From the NCBI RefSeq assembly GCF_000717245.1, contig NZ_JNYQ01000003.1, positions 434,001 through 498,000 on the forward strand: a stretch of 64,000 bases of DNA, in the 5' to 3' direction. The position numbers and the translations under genes are program-made. A model generated the notes under the pieces. It searched no databases. It saw only the letters and a list, made by a program, of their open reading frames with translations, and was not told the DNA's origin. Positions 8,000-16,482 of this stretch are shown here, one piece after another (position 1 is the first letter of the stretch; each line of letters begins with the position of its first letter). This DNA comes from Kitasatospora papulosa. Its GTDB lineage: Bacteria; Actinomycetota; Actinomycetes; Streptomycetales; Streptomycetaceae.

Positions 8000-8740
8000 T
8001 CACCTCAGGTGTCGGCCGAAGAACTGGACCGCGGCGTCCGCCGCGAACTGCGGGACGCCGGTGTGCCCGCCCATGTTGGCGTGCAGTGACTTCTCCTCGG
8101 AACCGAAGGCGTCGAACAGGTCCAGGGCCGCCTGCCGGTCGTTGCCCTCGTCGTCCCACTGCAGCAGGACGTGCAGCGGAACAGTGACACGTCGGGCCTC
8201 CTCGAACATGGAGCGGGGCACGAAACTCCCGGCGTACAGGCAGGCCGCCTCGATGCGGGGCTCGACCGCCGCCAGCCGGACTCCGATGGAGATCACTCCC
8301 CCCGAGTAGCCGAACGGTCCGCCGATATCGGGTAGCGACTGAAGGGCGTCCAGGGCGGTCCGCCATTCCGGGACCGCCTTGTCGACCAGCGGGAGGATGA
8401 GGGCGTCGACGGTCCCGTCGCTCACCGGATCGCCGGCCCCGATCGCCCGGCGCAGATCGGCGCGGGCCTGATCGACCGCGGGCCAACGGGGCCGGTCGCC
8501 GCTTCCGGGAAGCTCGATGGTGGCCGTGGCGAAACCCTCCGCAGCGGAACGCAGGGCCCGGGCGACCAGTCGGGGATACATCGTGCGCAGCCCGAGGGGA
8601 GGGTGGCCGAGCAGGATCAGTGGCACCGGTGCGGAAGCGGATGCGGACGCGGGTGTCCACAGGATGCCGGGAATCCCACCGAGGGTGAACCGGCGTTCGA
8701 GAACGTTGTCGTCGAGGGGCTGCTCGGAAGTGACCTGCAT
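8000..8740 (-). CDS. Alpha/beta hydrolase, dienelactone-hydrolase-like
   Basis: A cytoplasmic 246-residue hydrolase. The nucleophile elbow is GYSGG (about residue 145), an acidic residue is available in LQWDDEGND and the catalytic histidine is in MGGHTGVPQF near the C-terminus, giving a complete triad in family order. LLGHPPLGLRTMYP near residue 45 resembles the oxyanion-hole strand of the family. Streptomyces carry many such enzymes annotated only as alpha/beta hydrolases, and the substrate cannot be read from sequence. The gene is convergent with rheA (61 bp between stops) and its start follows GAAAGG. Confidence 0.82.
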   Translation of the reverse strand: MQVTSEQPLDDNVLERRFTLGGIPGILWTPASASASAPVPLILLGHPPLGLRTMYPRLVARALRSAAEGFATATIELPGSGDRPRWPAVDQARADLRRAIGAGDPVSDGTVDALILPLVDKAVPEWRTALDALQSLPDIGGPFGYSGGVISIGVRLAAVEPRIEAACLYAGSFVPRSMFEEARRVTVPLHVLLQWDDEGNDRQAALDLFDAFGSEEKSLHANMGGHTGVPQFAADAAVQFFGRHLR

Positions 8741-9197
8741 GGTCGTGCCTTTCGGGAGTGCACTGGAACGGCGCTCCCGGACGACCTATCGCCTGACCGT
8801 GACCTCGGGGAGGAGCACCCATGGGGATACTGCGTTCACGGGTACCACCTCCTCGGTCTCTCGCACGGCTGCCGGAAACGTAGCAGCGGTCGCCGTGGCC
8901 CACCAGCGGTTTTCGTCGGCTCCGTGACCGGACACCGGTCGGTGGACCCTTTTTCCCTCCTCGTGGCACGGTACGGGCGGGCGGTCCCGTGACGCGCGGG
9001 ACGTGCACCCCGGGCGTGCTGAGGACCGTTCCCGGCTGCCGGCGGCACGTACCCGCACGACCGTGCGGACGGATCCCGAACTCATTGTCACTGGGTCCGC
9101 CTAGAGTCTCTCTCACTCGTCACGGTGTGTCGCCGTCGACGGGTCTCATCAACGTGCCGCCGGACGGCGGCGTCGGGATCGACGGGGAGAACAGCGC
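8741..9197. other. Upstream region between divergent hydrolase gene and the DUF4132-MoxR-VWA operon
   Basis: I find no gene in these 457 bases. TAGAGT at 9102-9107 resembles a Streptomyces -10 box, with GAACTC 17 bp upstream as a weak -35, and would start the operon transcript about 85 bp before its first ATG. GGGGAGA at 9184-9190 is the ribosome binding site of the first gene. No clear operator palindrome is visible. Confidence 0.45.
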
Positions 9198-10058
9198 ATG
9201 GGGTGGGTACCGGCGGGCGACTACGAAGTCGCCCTGGAGGCGGGCAAAGTGGTGTGCCGCAACGGGAAGGGCCGACGGCTGAAGTCCGTTCCGCCCAAAC
9301 TGAAGGATGATCCGGCAGTCGTCGGGCTCCAGCAGTTGACCGAGTGGCTGGAGCGGCACGAACGCCGGTGCCTGACCGACGTCGAGCAGTGGATGGTGCG
9401 TTCGCTGCCCGTCCCCACAGCAGTGCTCGCCCAGGTGTGGCCCGACCCTGCGTGGCAGACCGCGCTGCGCGACGTGGTGGTGACCGGTGTGGACGGCGGG
9501 GTCGCCGGGTTCCTGCGCGATGTCGACCCCACGCGTGGTCTCGGCCTCGTCGACCTGGACGGCGACACGGTCCGCATCACCCCGGACATCGTGAGAGTGC
9601 CTCACCCCGTCCTCCTCGACGACCTCGACGAACTCCGGGAGTTCGCGGTCGAACTGGGGGTGCGCCAGAACGTGGAGCAGTTGTTCCGCGAGGTGTGGCG
9701 CCGGCCGCGGGGACTCGCCCCGGACACCAGCTCCGTCGACACCTACGCCGGCGGAGTGTTCAAGGAACTTCGTTTCCTGCACGGCCGCGTCACCCAGCTC
9801 GGATACCGGTCGCGCGGCGGTTACGCGGTCTGCCCGGTCGTCGAGGACGGCGCCACCGCCGAGGCTCGCATCTGGATCGGCGAGCACGACGGCTACGACG
9901 AATACGGCACGGAGACGGGCCCGCTGGGCTGGACCGACCCCTCGGGACGGGCTTTGACGTCCGCCGAGGTAGGACCTGTCACCTGGTCCGAAGGCATGCG
10001 CATGGCGGCGGCGCTCTATGCGGGCCGTGACGTGCAGGACGAGGAGCAGGCGGCATGA
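9198..10058 (+). CDS. DUF4132 domain protein, first gene of the MoxR-VWA-SWIM operon
   Basis: A 286-residue protein consisting mainly of the DUF4132 domain. It begins MGWVPAGDYEVALEAGKVVC and continues with KSVPPKLKDD, a WLERHERR segment and the conserved VRVPHPVLLDDLDELREFA block followed by VRQNVEQLFREVWRRP. In E. coli the DUF4132 protein MolR (YehI) is encoded in the same chromosomal neighbourhood as the yehL-yehM-yehP-yehQ genes, whose counterparts follow here. In MolR-type proteins the domain ends a much larger polypeptide; here it stands alone. Its function is not known. The stop overlaps the next start by 4 bp (ATGA), so translation is coupled. Confidence 0.82.
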   Translation: MGWVPAGDYEVALEAGKVVCRNGKGRRLKSVPPKLKDDPAVVGLQQLTEWLERHERRCLTDVEQWMVRSLPVPTAVLAQVWPDPAWQTALRDVVVTGVDGGVAGFLRDVDPTRGLGLVDLDGDTVRITPDIVRVPHPVLLDDLDELREFAVELGVRQNVEQLFREVWRRPRGLAPDTSSVDTYAGGVFKELRFLHGRVTQLGYRSRGGYAVCPVVEDGATAEARIWIGEHDGYDEYGTETGPLGWTDPSGRALTSAEVGPVTWSEGMRMAAALYAGRDVQDEEQAA

Positions 10059-13000
10059 GCACCACGACGACGAAGACGACGACGATCCAGACAACGACGA
10101 CGGACACCGACGTGAACACGACCGATGCGGACACGGTGCTCCTTCCCGCCCAGGCACGCGGCGAAGGCACCTCCACCCACTCCTCCGAGGCCCGCGTGGC
10201 CGCCCTGCTGGACGCGGGCGCGGTGCTGCCGGCCGGTACCACCGGCCGGGAGGACGCCGACGCGCTGACCGCCCGCACCTACACGCACACCGCCCTCGGC
10301 GACCGCCCCGTGGTCCGGCTGGTGCCCGGCACGCTCGGCGAAGCCGAGGACCTGGCACTCGAGTTCCTCGGGCTGGCCCGGACCGACGAGACGCACGTCG
10401 TGGGTCAGGTGCGCCGCGAGACACTGGGCTTCCCGGCCTGGGCCCTGGTCAACGACCCGGCCAACGGCCACCACGCCCTGGCCCTGGTCAAGGACATCGA
10501 GCGGCTGGGCCGGCAGGCCAGGAGCCGCGCCGGAGCGGCCAAGGAGGGCTTCGACGCACTCGGCACCCGGCTCGGCCGGGCAGTGCCCCACTTCCTCCCC
10601 ACCTACTACGAGCAGGTGGCGCGCCTCTTCCTCCAGGCGGAGAACACCAACTACGCCGCCTCCTTCTTCGGCAAGGCCCGCGAGGCGGAGCGGGTGCACG
10701 GACTGGTGGTGGACGAGGACCGGCAGCGGGCCGTCTTCCTGGAGTTCGCCTTCGCCGGCGCGCTCACCGTCAAGGCGCTGCGGCAGTACGTGCGCGACCT
10801 GGTGGCCCGGCTCGCACCGGCGAACGCCTGGGCACAGTTCCGCCGACTGCTGGTCGAGCGCTGCGCCGCAGGCATGCCACCGTACGCGGCGCTGCCGCAG
10901 GACGTGCGCGCTCTGGTCAAGGCAGCCGGGCTGGACCGCGAGAGCGCCGAGCGCGAGCTGGTGGCCGATCTGATCGGCTCCCCGGGAATCGTCCGCGCCC
11001 CCGCCTCGTTCTGGACGGCCTACCGCCCCGCGCTCGTCACTCTCGCGCGACGGGAGCCGTCCGTGCGCGCCCGGCTCCTCGGGTTCTTCCCGGAGACGTT
11101 CAGCGAGAGCGGCCGGGTCACCGAGGCCGAACACGACTGGCTCGTGCTTCTGGCCGATTCGGGCGCCGAGGATCTGCTGACCGCGCTTCCGGCCACCTCC
11201 GCTTCCTCGGCCGTCAGTGACCCGTCGGTCTCCCCGGCGGACTGGATCGGCCGCTGGGAGGCACACCGCCGACGCAACCGGGCCACCTCCGGCCGCAGTC
11301 GGCAGACCCTTGACCTGGTCGCCCGCATGGCGGACCGGCTGCGCGCGGACGGGCGCCCCGTCGAGCTGTTCCAGGGCCGCTGGCAGCGCACAGCCGACCT
11401 GGACCTCCTCGATCTCTGTCTGGCCTCCGGCATCCCGGTCGCCGAGCCGGACGACACGGACACGGGCGCGAGGCAGGGCCACGGCGTCCCGCTCGGCTCC
11501 TGGCTCACGGACACCGAGCCCGGCGCGCGGGATCTCACCGCCGTCGCCGGACATCCGGTCTTCCGTGCCCTGCTGAGCCGGACCGTCGGCGACCTCGGCG
11601 GACGGAGTCAGCGGCTGGACGACACCGGCATGGCGAGACTGGCGGCGCATCCGGTGCTGTCCGTGATCCTGCGGGAGTGGCTGACCGCCTGTGCCGAGGA
11701 GTACACGGCCGCACAAGGGCTCCCCGGGCTGAGGATCGCGCTCGGAAAGCTCTCGGCGTTCCGGTCCGTGGCCGCTCAGGTCGCCCCGGAGGCGGTGCGG
11801 CTCCTCGACTCCCACGATGTCGTCCCGCTGCTCGCCTCGACCCTGCGCACCGGAGTCCTCGACGAACTGGGCTGGCCCGCACTGGACGAGACGTACGCCG
11901 AACTGGCCACGGAGGCGGCCGCCACACGTCAGCGGGGCCACCGGACGGAGGGCGTCGGTGTCACCGGCGCCTGGCCGGCGCTGATCCTGAACACCTGGGA
12001 ACGCGCCGTCGTCGTCGGTCCGGAAGGCGTTCTGCTGCGGCACACCCTGCGGCTGCCCCCGGCCGCCGAGCACTGGCGGCATCCTGCCTTCCGTTACACC
12101 GACGGCGAGTTGCTGGTCATCTGGTGGGAGGACGGCAAACAGCGCGGTTACTGGTCGCACCGCCCCGTCGAGGTGTTCACCGTCGCCGGTGAGCAGATCC
12201 CGCGCTGGGGTTCTTCCGGCCCCTCCGACGACGTCTGCGTGCCGCTGCCCGGCGGCGGCCGGGCCACCGGCGGAAAGGCCCTGCACGCGGGTGACACCTC
12301 CGTCCCGCCGCAGCGTGCCGTCCTCTCCGACGGCACCGGTCACTGGCGTGACGGCCACCAGGGCACGCGGCGGGTATGGCTGGAGTACGACCCCGTCAGC
12401 GGCACGCACGGCCGCGCCTCACTGCCCGCCTTCCTCCACTCCGGGGTGCGGGAGGGCACCCGGCTGCTCACCGAACACTGCCAGGTGCTGCCGCTCCAGC
12501 CCGGCCTGGAGAACACCCCCTTCGGCACGGACGGCACGGTCCTGGGCCGTTGGGTCCGCCGCACGGTGACCGAACCGGGCCTGCCCGCTCCCGCGGACGG
12601 GCACCGGACCGTCGCGGGCACCCCCGACGGCCACACGGTGACCCTGCCGGCCCCGCTGCCCGACGGCTCCCCGGTGCCGCTCGGCGCCCTCACCCTCCCC
12701 GGCGGGTCACGCCCCGTCATGGCCCTCGCCGGACGAGCGGTCGAGGCGCACCCGGCCGGCTCCGAGGGCACCGTCGGAGGCCTGTGGTCCGTCATCCCGG
12801 GCTCCATGGGGAGCGGCGTCGCCGCGGGCACCCCGTACGTCCCTCCCGTGTCCTACTGGCACGCCATGCGCCCCCGCGACGAGCAGGGCTCCGCCGCGTT
12901 GCGGAACCTGGCGGACTCCCGGGCGGAAGAGCTGTTCAAGGAGGTCACCACCGCGGTCGTCCGGCAACTGGAAGCGTCCCGTGCCGTGCAGGACTACACC

Positions 13001-15247
13001 GGGCCCTCGTCGCGTGAGGTGAGCCTGGAAGCCGTGGCCCGGGTTCTGCCCGAGGTGACCGACACACGGCTCCTCGCGGGAGTCACCGCGCTCGTCCGTG
13101 ACGCGGTGGACAAGGCCGCCTCGGCCGCCCGCTACCTGGAACCGCCTCGGCCCGCCCCGCCGCGGGGCGCCACGCCGACACCGGACATGTTCTCCGACCG
13201 TTCGCCCGAGCACGGTGACGACACGACACTTCTGCACGCAACCGGCTGGGGGTCGGAGCGGATGTCCGGCGGCTGGTGGGGAGCGGCCGGTCGGTGGACC
13301 ACGATCCGGCAGATCCTCGCCGTCAACCACGTACTCGGCGGGCAGCCGGCTTTCGGTCCGCCCGTGCCGTCCAAGGTTCCGTTCGCCCCCGTGGACGGCT
13401 GGCAGCGTGACGAACGCACTGTTCCCGCCCAGTCCATGGACTGGACCTCCCTGCTCGACAAGCTGCCCGAACTGGCCTACCGGGCAGCCTCGGCGGCCAC
13501 CACGCCCGAGCACCGCGCAGGTCTCCTGGTCCTGCTCGACACGCTCGCCGAGGGCCCGCTCGCGGACCCGGCGGGCACGGTCCGGCAGGTGGAGCTCATC
13601 GAGCCGTACGGCGCGACGTCCGGGCAGGGGCGTCCCGAGGCCGTGCACCGGCTCGGCCAGGTGCTGCGCAAGGGCGCCCGCACCGTCGTGGTCCTCGCCC
13701 AGCACGGCCGTAACTCCCGGAACGACGCGGCACGCTGGCTGGCACTGGACCACGACCCCACCGGCGCCTTCGGTCCCGTTCCCGGCTTCACCCTGGACCG
13801 GGAGCACGTCCACCGGCAGGGCATCGACCGCACCCGGCTCACCCGGCTCACCACCCTGGTGAAGGAGCAGGGCCCGGCGCCCTGGCGTCCCGAAGCCGCC
13901 GAGGCCTTCCACACGGCCACCGGGATCGGGCCCCTCCAGTCCGTGGCCCTGGTGTCGGCCGCCGTCGACGAGCCGGGCGCCGAGGCGCTCGGTCTGCTCG
14001 GGGCGAAGACCCGTGCCTTCGAGGCGGCCCAGGCACGGCTGAACGCCCTGCCCCAGGCCGACCGTCAGGCCCTGGCCCAGGCGCTGCTGCCCGGGGACCC
14101 GGGCGAGCTGTGGGCCACGGGCCCGGACGTCCAGGCCGCCGCCGAGGTCTGGCGGTCACGTCTCGCCTCCCTCGTCCGTGTTCCCGAGGAACTGGACCTC
14201 GACCTGTCGGGCACCACGCCCCGCGCCGTCGATCTGGTCCTCAACCCGGCCTCCACGACCTGGCTGGGCCACGGCGTTCCCGTCGAGGACGGCACGGGGC
14301 GACCCGTCCTGCGCCGGGTGAGCGGTCACGGCTCGCTCTCCACCGCGCTGACCGCCCTGCGGACCCTCGCCTACACCGTGCCGTACGGGCACCCCCTGCG
14401 GGCGCACCTGCCCGCCGGGCTCGCGGCCCTGCGCCGCACCCTCGCCGAACCGGACCTGGTGCTGGACCTCGGGCTGGACTGGACCGAGGACGGCGGCTCG
14501 ATCGGCCCCGTGATCCGGGCCGCACACCAGCTTCCGGAGTCCGGCGGCGCGGAGCCCGACGGCCTGGTCCGGGCCGGTGCGGCGCTGCTCCTCGCAGCGG
14601 GCCACGGCAACCACGAGAAACTCCTGGTCCGGCCGGCCCGTCTGGAAGGCCCCGAGGACCCGGCGTTCGGCCTGGTCGAAGGCACGGTCGCGCCGTACCG
14701 GATGAGCGAACTGGGCGCCCTGCGCATCCTGCTGGGCAAGGAGATCGACGCGCTGGTCTCGGCGGGAGCCCCCGACGGAACCCCGCACCACCCTGCCCAG
14801 GACCCGACGCACACGGTGCCGGATCTGGTGACCGAGGCCGCCGAGGCACTCGGGCTGAGCGCCGACGCCGCCGCCCTCTATCTGATGCTGCTCGCCCTGC
14901 CCGACCCGACGGACCGCAACTGCGCCCGCTGGACCGAGTGGAAGCCCGCACGGATCAAGAGGGCCCGGGCGGAGCTCGCGGCCACCGACCTCGTGGTGGA
15001 GGCCAAACGCTCCCGTGCCGGGCGCACCCTGTTCCTCCCCTGCGGCTGGCTCGAGCGCAGTGCGCCCGGTCTGCCGCTGGAGACCTGGAAGGAACGGCTG
15101 TACCCCGTGGAGGGGTACGCCCGAACCCTGCCCGGCATTCCCGTACCCGAGCTGTTCGCCACGGCCTGGGCGCGGACCAGGGGCGGCGACGCCCCCGCTT
15201 TCGAAGAACTGGAAACCCGCGCACCCCGGAAGGGCCGCCGCCGATGA
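10055..15247 (+). CDS. Giant 1730-residue operon protein of unknown function
   Basis: I do not recognise a defined domain in this very large soluble protein. It starts with a Thr/Asp-rich low-complexity tail (about residues 1-30), continues as long helical, Ala/Leu-rich sequence, and has Trp-rich middle segments (for example WERAVVVGPEGVLLRHTLRL and WWEDGKQRGYWSHRP) that look like beta-rich or adaptor regions. The C-terminus is basic (APRKGRRR) after WTEWKPARIKRARAELAAT, which could be a winged-helix-like segment. No signal peptide or membrane helix is seen. It overlaps both neighbours by ATGA, so it must be made together with the DUF4132 protein and the MoxR ATPase. A scaffold or substrate-recognition role is an inference from size and context only. 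Confidence 0.8.
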   Translation: MSTTTTKTTTIQTTTTDTDVNTTDADTVLLPAQARGEGTSTHSSEARVAALLDAGAVLPAGTTGREDADALTARTYTHTALGDRPVVRLVPGTLGEAEDLALEFLGLARTDETHVVGQVRRETLGFPAWALVNDPANGHHALALVKDIERLGRQARSRAGAAKEGFDALGTRLGRAVPHFLPTYYEQVARLFLQAENTNYAASFFGKAREAERVHGLVVDEDRQRAVFLEFAFAGALTVKALRQYVRDLVARLAPANAWAQFRRLLVERCAAGMPPYAALPQDVRALVKAAGLDRESAERELVADLIGSPGIVRAPASFWTAYRPALVTLARREPSVRARLLGFFPETFSESGRVTEAEHDWLVLLADSGAEDLLTALPATSASSAVSDPSVSPADWIGRWEAHRRRNRATSGRSRQTLDLVARMADRLRADGRPVELFQGRWQRTADLDLLDLCLASGIPVAEPDDTDTGARQGHGVPLGSWLTDTEPGARDLTAVAGHPVFRALLSRTVGDLGGRSQRLDDTGMARLAAHPVLSVILREWLTACAEEYTAAQGLPGLRIALGKLSAFRSVAAQVAPEAVRLLDSHDVVPLLASTLRTGVLDELGWPALDETYAELATEAAATRQRGHRTEGVGVTGAWPALILNTWERAVVVGPEGVLLRHTLRLPPAAEHWRHPAFRYTDGELLVIWWEDGKQRGYWSHRPVEVFTVAGEQIPRWGSSGPSDDVCVPLPGGGRATGGKALHAGDTSVPPQRAVLSDGTGHWRDGHQGTRRVWLEYDPVSGTHGRASLPAFLHSGVREGTRLLTEHCQVLPLQPGLENTPFGTDGTVLGRWVRRTVTEPGLPAPADGHRTVAGTPDGHTVTLPAPLPDGSPVPLGALTLPGGSRPVMALAGRAVEAHPAGSEGTVGGLWSVIPGSMGSGVAAGTPYVPPVSYWHAMRPRDEQGSAALRNLADSRAEELFKEVTTAVVRQLEASRAVQDYTGPSSREVSLEAVARVLPEVTDTRLLAGVTALVRDAVDKAASAARYLEPPRPAPPRGATPTPDMFSDRSPEHGDDTTLLHATGWGSERMSGGWWGAAGRWTTIRQILAVNHVLGGQPAFGPPVPSKVPFAPVDGWQRDERTVPAQSMDWTSLLDKLPELAYRAASAATTPEHRAGLLVLLDTLAEGPLADPAGTVRQVELIEPYGATSGQGRPEAVHRLGQVLRKGARTVVVLAQHGRNSRNDAARWLALDHDPTGAFGPVPGFTLDREHVHRQGIDRTRLTRLTTLVKEQGPAPWRPEAAEAFHTATGIGPLQSVALVSAAVDEPGAEALGLLGAKTRAFEAAQARLNALPQADRQALAQALLPGDPGELWATGPDVQAAAEVWRSRLASLVRVPEELDLDLSGTTPRAVDLVLNPASTTWLGHGVPVEDGTGRPVLRRVSGHGSLSTALTALRTLAYTVPYGHPLRAHLPAGLAALRRTLAEPDLVLDLGLDWTEDGGSIGPVIRAAHQLPESGGAEPDGLVRAGAALLLAAGHGNHEKLLVRPARLEGPEDPAFGLVEGTVAPYRMSELGALRILLGKEIDALVSAGAPDGTPHHPAQDPTHTVPDLVTEAAEALGLSADAAALYLMLLALPDPTDRNCARWTEWKPARIKRARAELAATDLVVEAKRSRAGRTLFLPCGWLERSAPGLPLETWKERLYPVEGYARTLPGIPVPELFATAWARTRGGDAPAFEELETRAPRKGRRR

Positions 15248-16479
15248 CGAGCGACACCACGACCACCACAGGGAGCACCCGCACGGACGGGGTCCCGGAC
15301 CGGGCGACGCCCACCGCCGGTGTCTCCGGCGGGCAGAACCGCCAGGTCACCCCGCCCGAGGAGCAGTACGCCACCGAGCTGGCCTTCCTCGCCGCCCACG
15401 ACTCGGGGCCCCGCCCGCCCGGCTGGCTCCTCACCCCGCGCGCCGTCGTCACCTTCGTGATGGGCAGTGCGGGCGAGGCGCTCGGCCTGCCGAAGACCGC
15501 GCGGCCCGGCGCCGGAGTGCCGCGCCGCCTGGTGATCGAGCAGAAGTTCGTCGGTGAACGGGCTCTGGTCGAACGCTGCGTGGTCACCCTGGCCGGCGAG
15601 CGCGGACTGCTGCTGGTCGGCGAACCCGGCACCGCCAAGTCCATGCTCTCCGAACTCCTGTCCGCCGCCGTCTGCGGGACCAGCGGGCTCACCGTGCAGG
15701 GCACCGCGGGCACCACGGAGGACCAGCTCAAGTACGGCTGGAACTACGCTCTGCTGCTCGCCCAGGGCCCCACCGAGCAGGCCCTGGTGCCCTCCCCGGT
15801 GCTCACCGCGATGACCCGGGGCGCCGTCGCCCGCGTCGAGGAGGTCACCCGTTGCCTCCCCGAGGTCCAGGACGCACTGGTGTCGCTGCTGTCCGAACGG
15901 CGGATCGCGGTGCCCGAACTCGCGGGAGCCGAAGGCGCCCAGGTGCACGCGGCTCCCGGGTTCACCCTCATCGCCACCGCCAACCTGCGGGACAAGGGCG
16001 TCTCGGAGATGTCGGCCGCGTTGAAGCGGCGCTTCAACTTCGAGACGGTGGGCCCGATCGGGGACATGGACGCCGAGACCGCACTCGTCCGGCGCCAGTC
16101 CCGGGCAGCCGTCGAACGCGCGGGTGCCGCCTACCAGGTGGACGAGGCTGTTCTCGAAGCGCTCGTCACCGCCTTCCGGGACCTGCGCGACGGCCGCTCG
16201 GCGGAAGGCTGGGAGGTCGAACGTCCCTCCACGGTGATGAGCACGGCCGAGGCGGTGTCCGTCGCGGGATCCCTGGGTCTGGCCACCGCCTACTTCCCGG
16301 GCGACCGCGACGTGCTCTCCCTCCTGCCCGGCCATCTGCTCGGCGTCGTACGGAAGGACGATCCCGCCGACGCGGCACGGTTGCTGGGGTACTGGGACGG
16401 TCCGGTGCGCAGGCGCGCGGAACAGGGGTCGGCGACCTGGCGTGCCCTGTGGGAGCTTCGCGCGGTACTGGAGAGCTGA
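15244..16479 (+). CDS. MoxR-type AAA+ ATPase of the operon (YehL-like)
   Basis: A 411-residue ATPase of the MoxR branch, which remodels or loads partner proteins with VWA proteins. After a Thr-rich tail the AAA+ core shows Walker A GEPGTAKS (126-133), a Walker B-like strand GAVARVEEVTRC in which the usual Asp-Glu is Glu-Glu (199-200), sensor 1 in IATANLRDKG (Asn 247) and the arginine-finger run KRRF (261-264). LPEVQDALVSLLSERRIAVP is a typical MoxR segment. The ATG at 15244 overlaps the preceding stop, and the next gene starts 3 bp after this stop. E. coli YehL is the likely counterpart. ATPase activity is expected but the altered Walker B should be noted. Confidence 0.9.
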   Translation: MTSDTTTTTGSTRTDGVPDRATPTAGVSGGQNRQVTPPEEQYATELAFLAAHDSGPRPPGWLLTPRAVVTFVMGSAGEALGLPKTARPGAGVPRRLVIEQKFVGERALVERCVVTLAGERGLLLVGEPGTAKSMLSELLSAAVCGTSGLTVQGTAGTTEDQLKYGWNYALLLAQGPTEQALVPSPVLTAMTRGAVARVEEVTRCLPEVQDALVSLLSERRIAVPELAGAEGAQVHAAPGFTLIATANLRDKGVSEMSAALKRRFNFETVGPIGDMDAETALVRRQSRAAVERAGAAYQVDEAVLEALVTAFRDLRDGRSAEGWEVERPSTVMSTAEAVSVAGSLGLATAYFPGDRDVLSLLPGHLLGVVRKDDPADAARLLGYWDGPVRRRAEQGSATWRALWELRAVLES

Positions 16480-16482
16480 CGG

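Noticed and set aside
10016..12409. A 797-codon open frame on the minus strand opposite the giant operon gene
   Set aside because: It lies antisense to a coupled gene with strong coding bias; its translation is low-complexity and matches no family. Long antisense frames are expected at this GC content.
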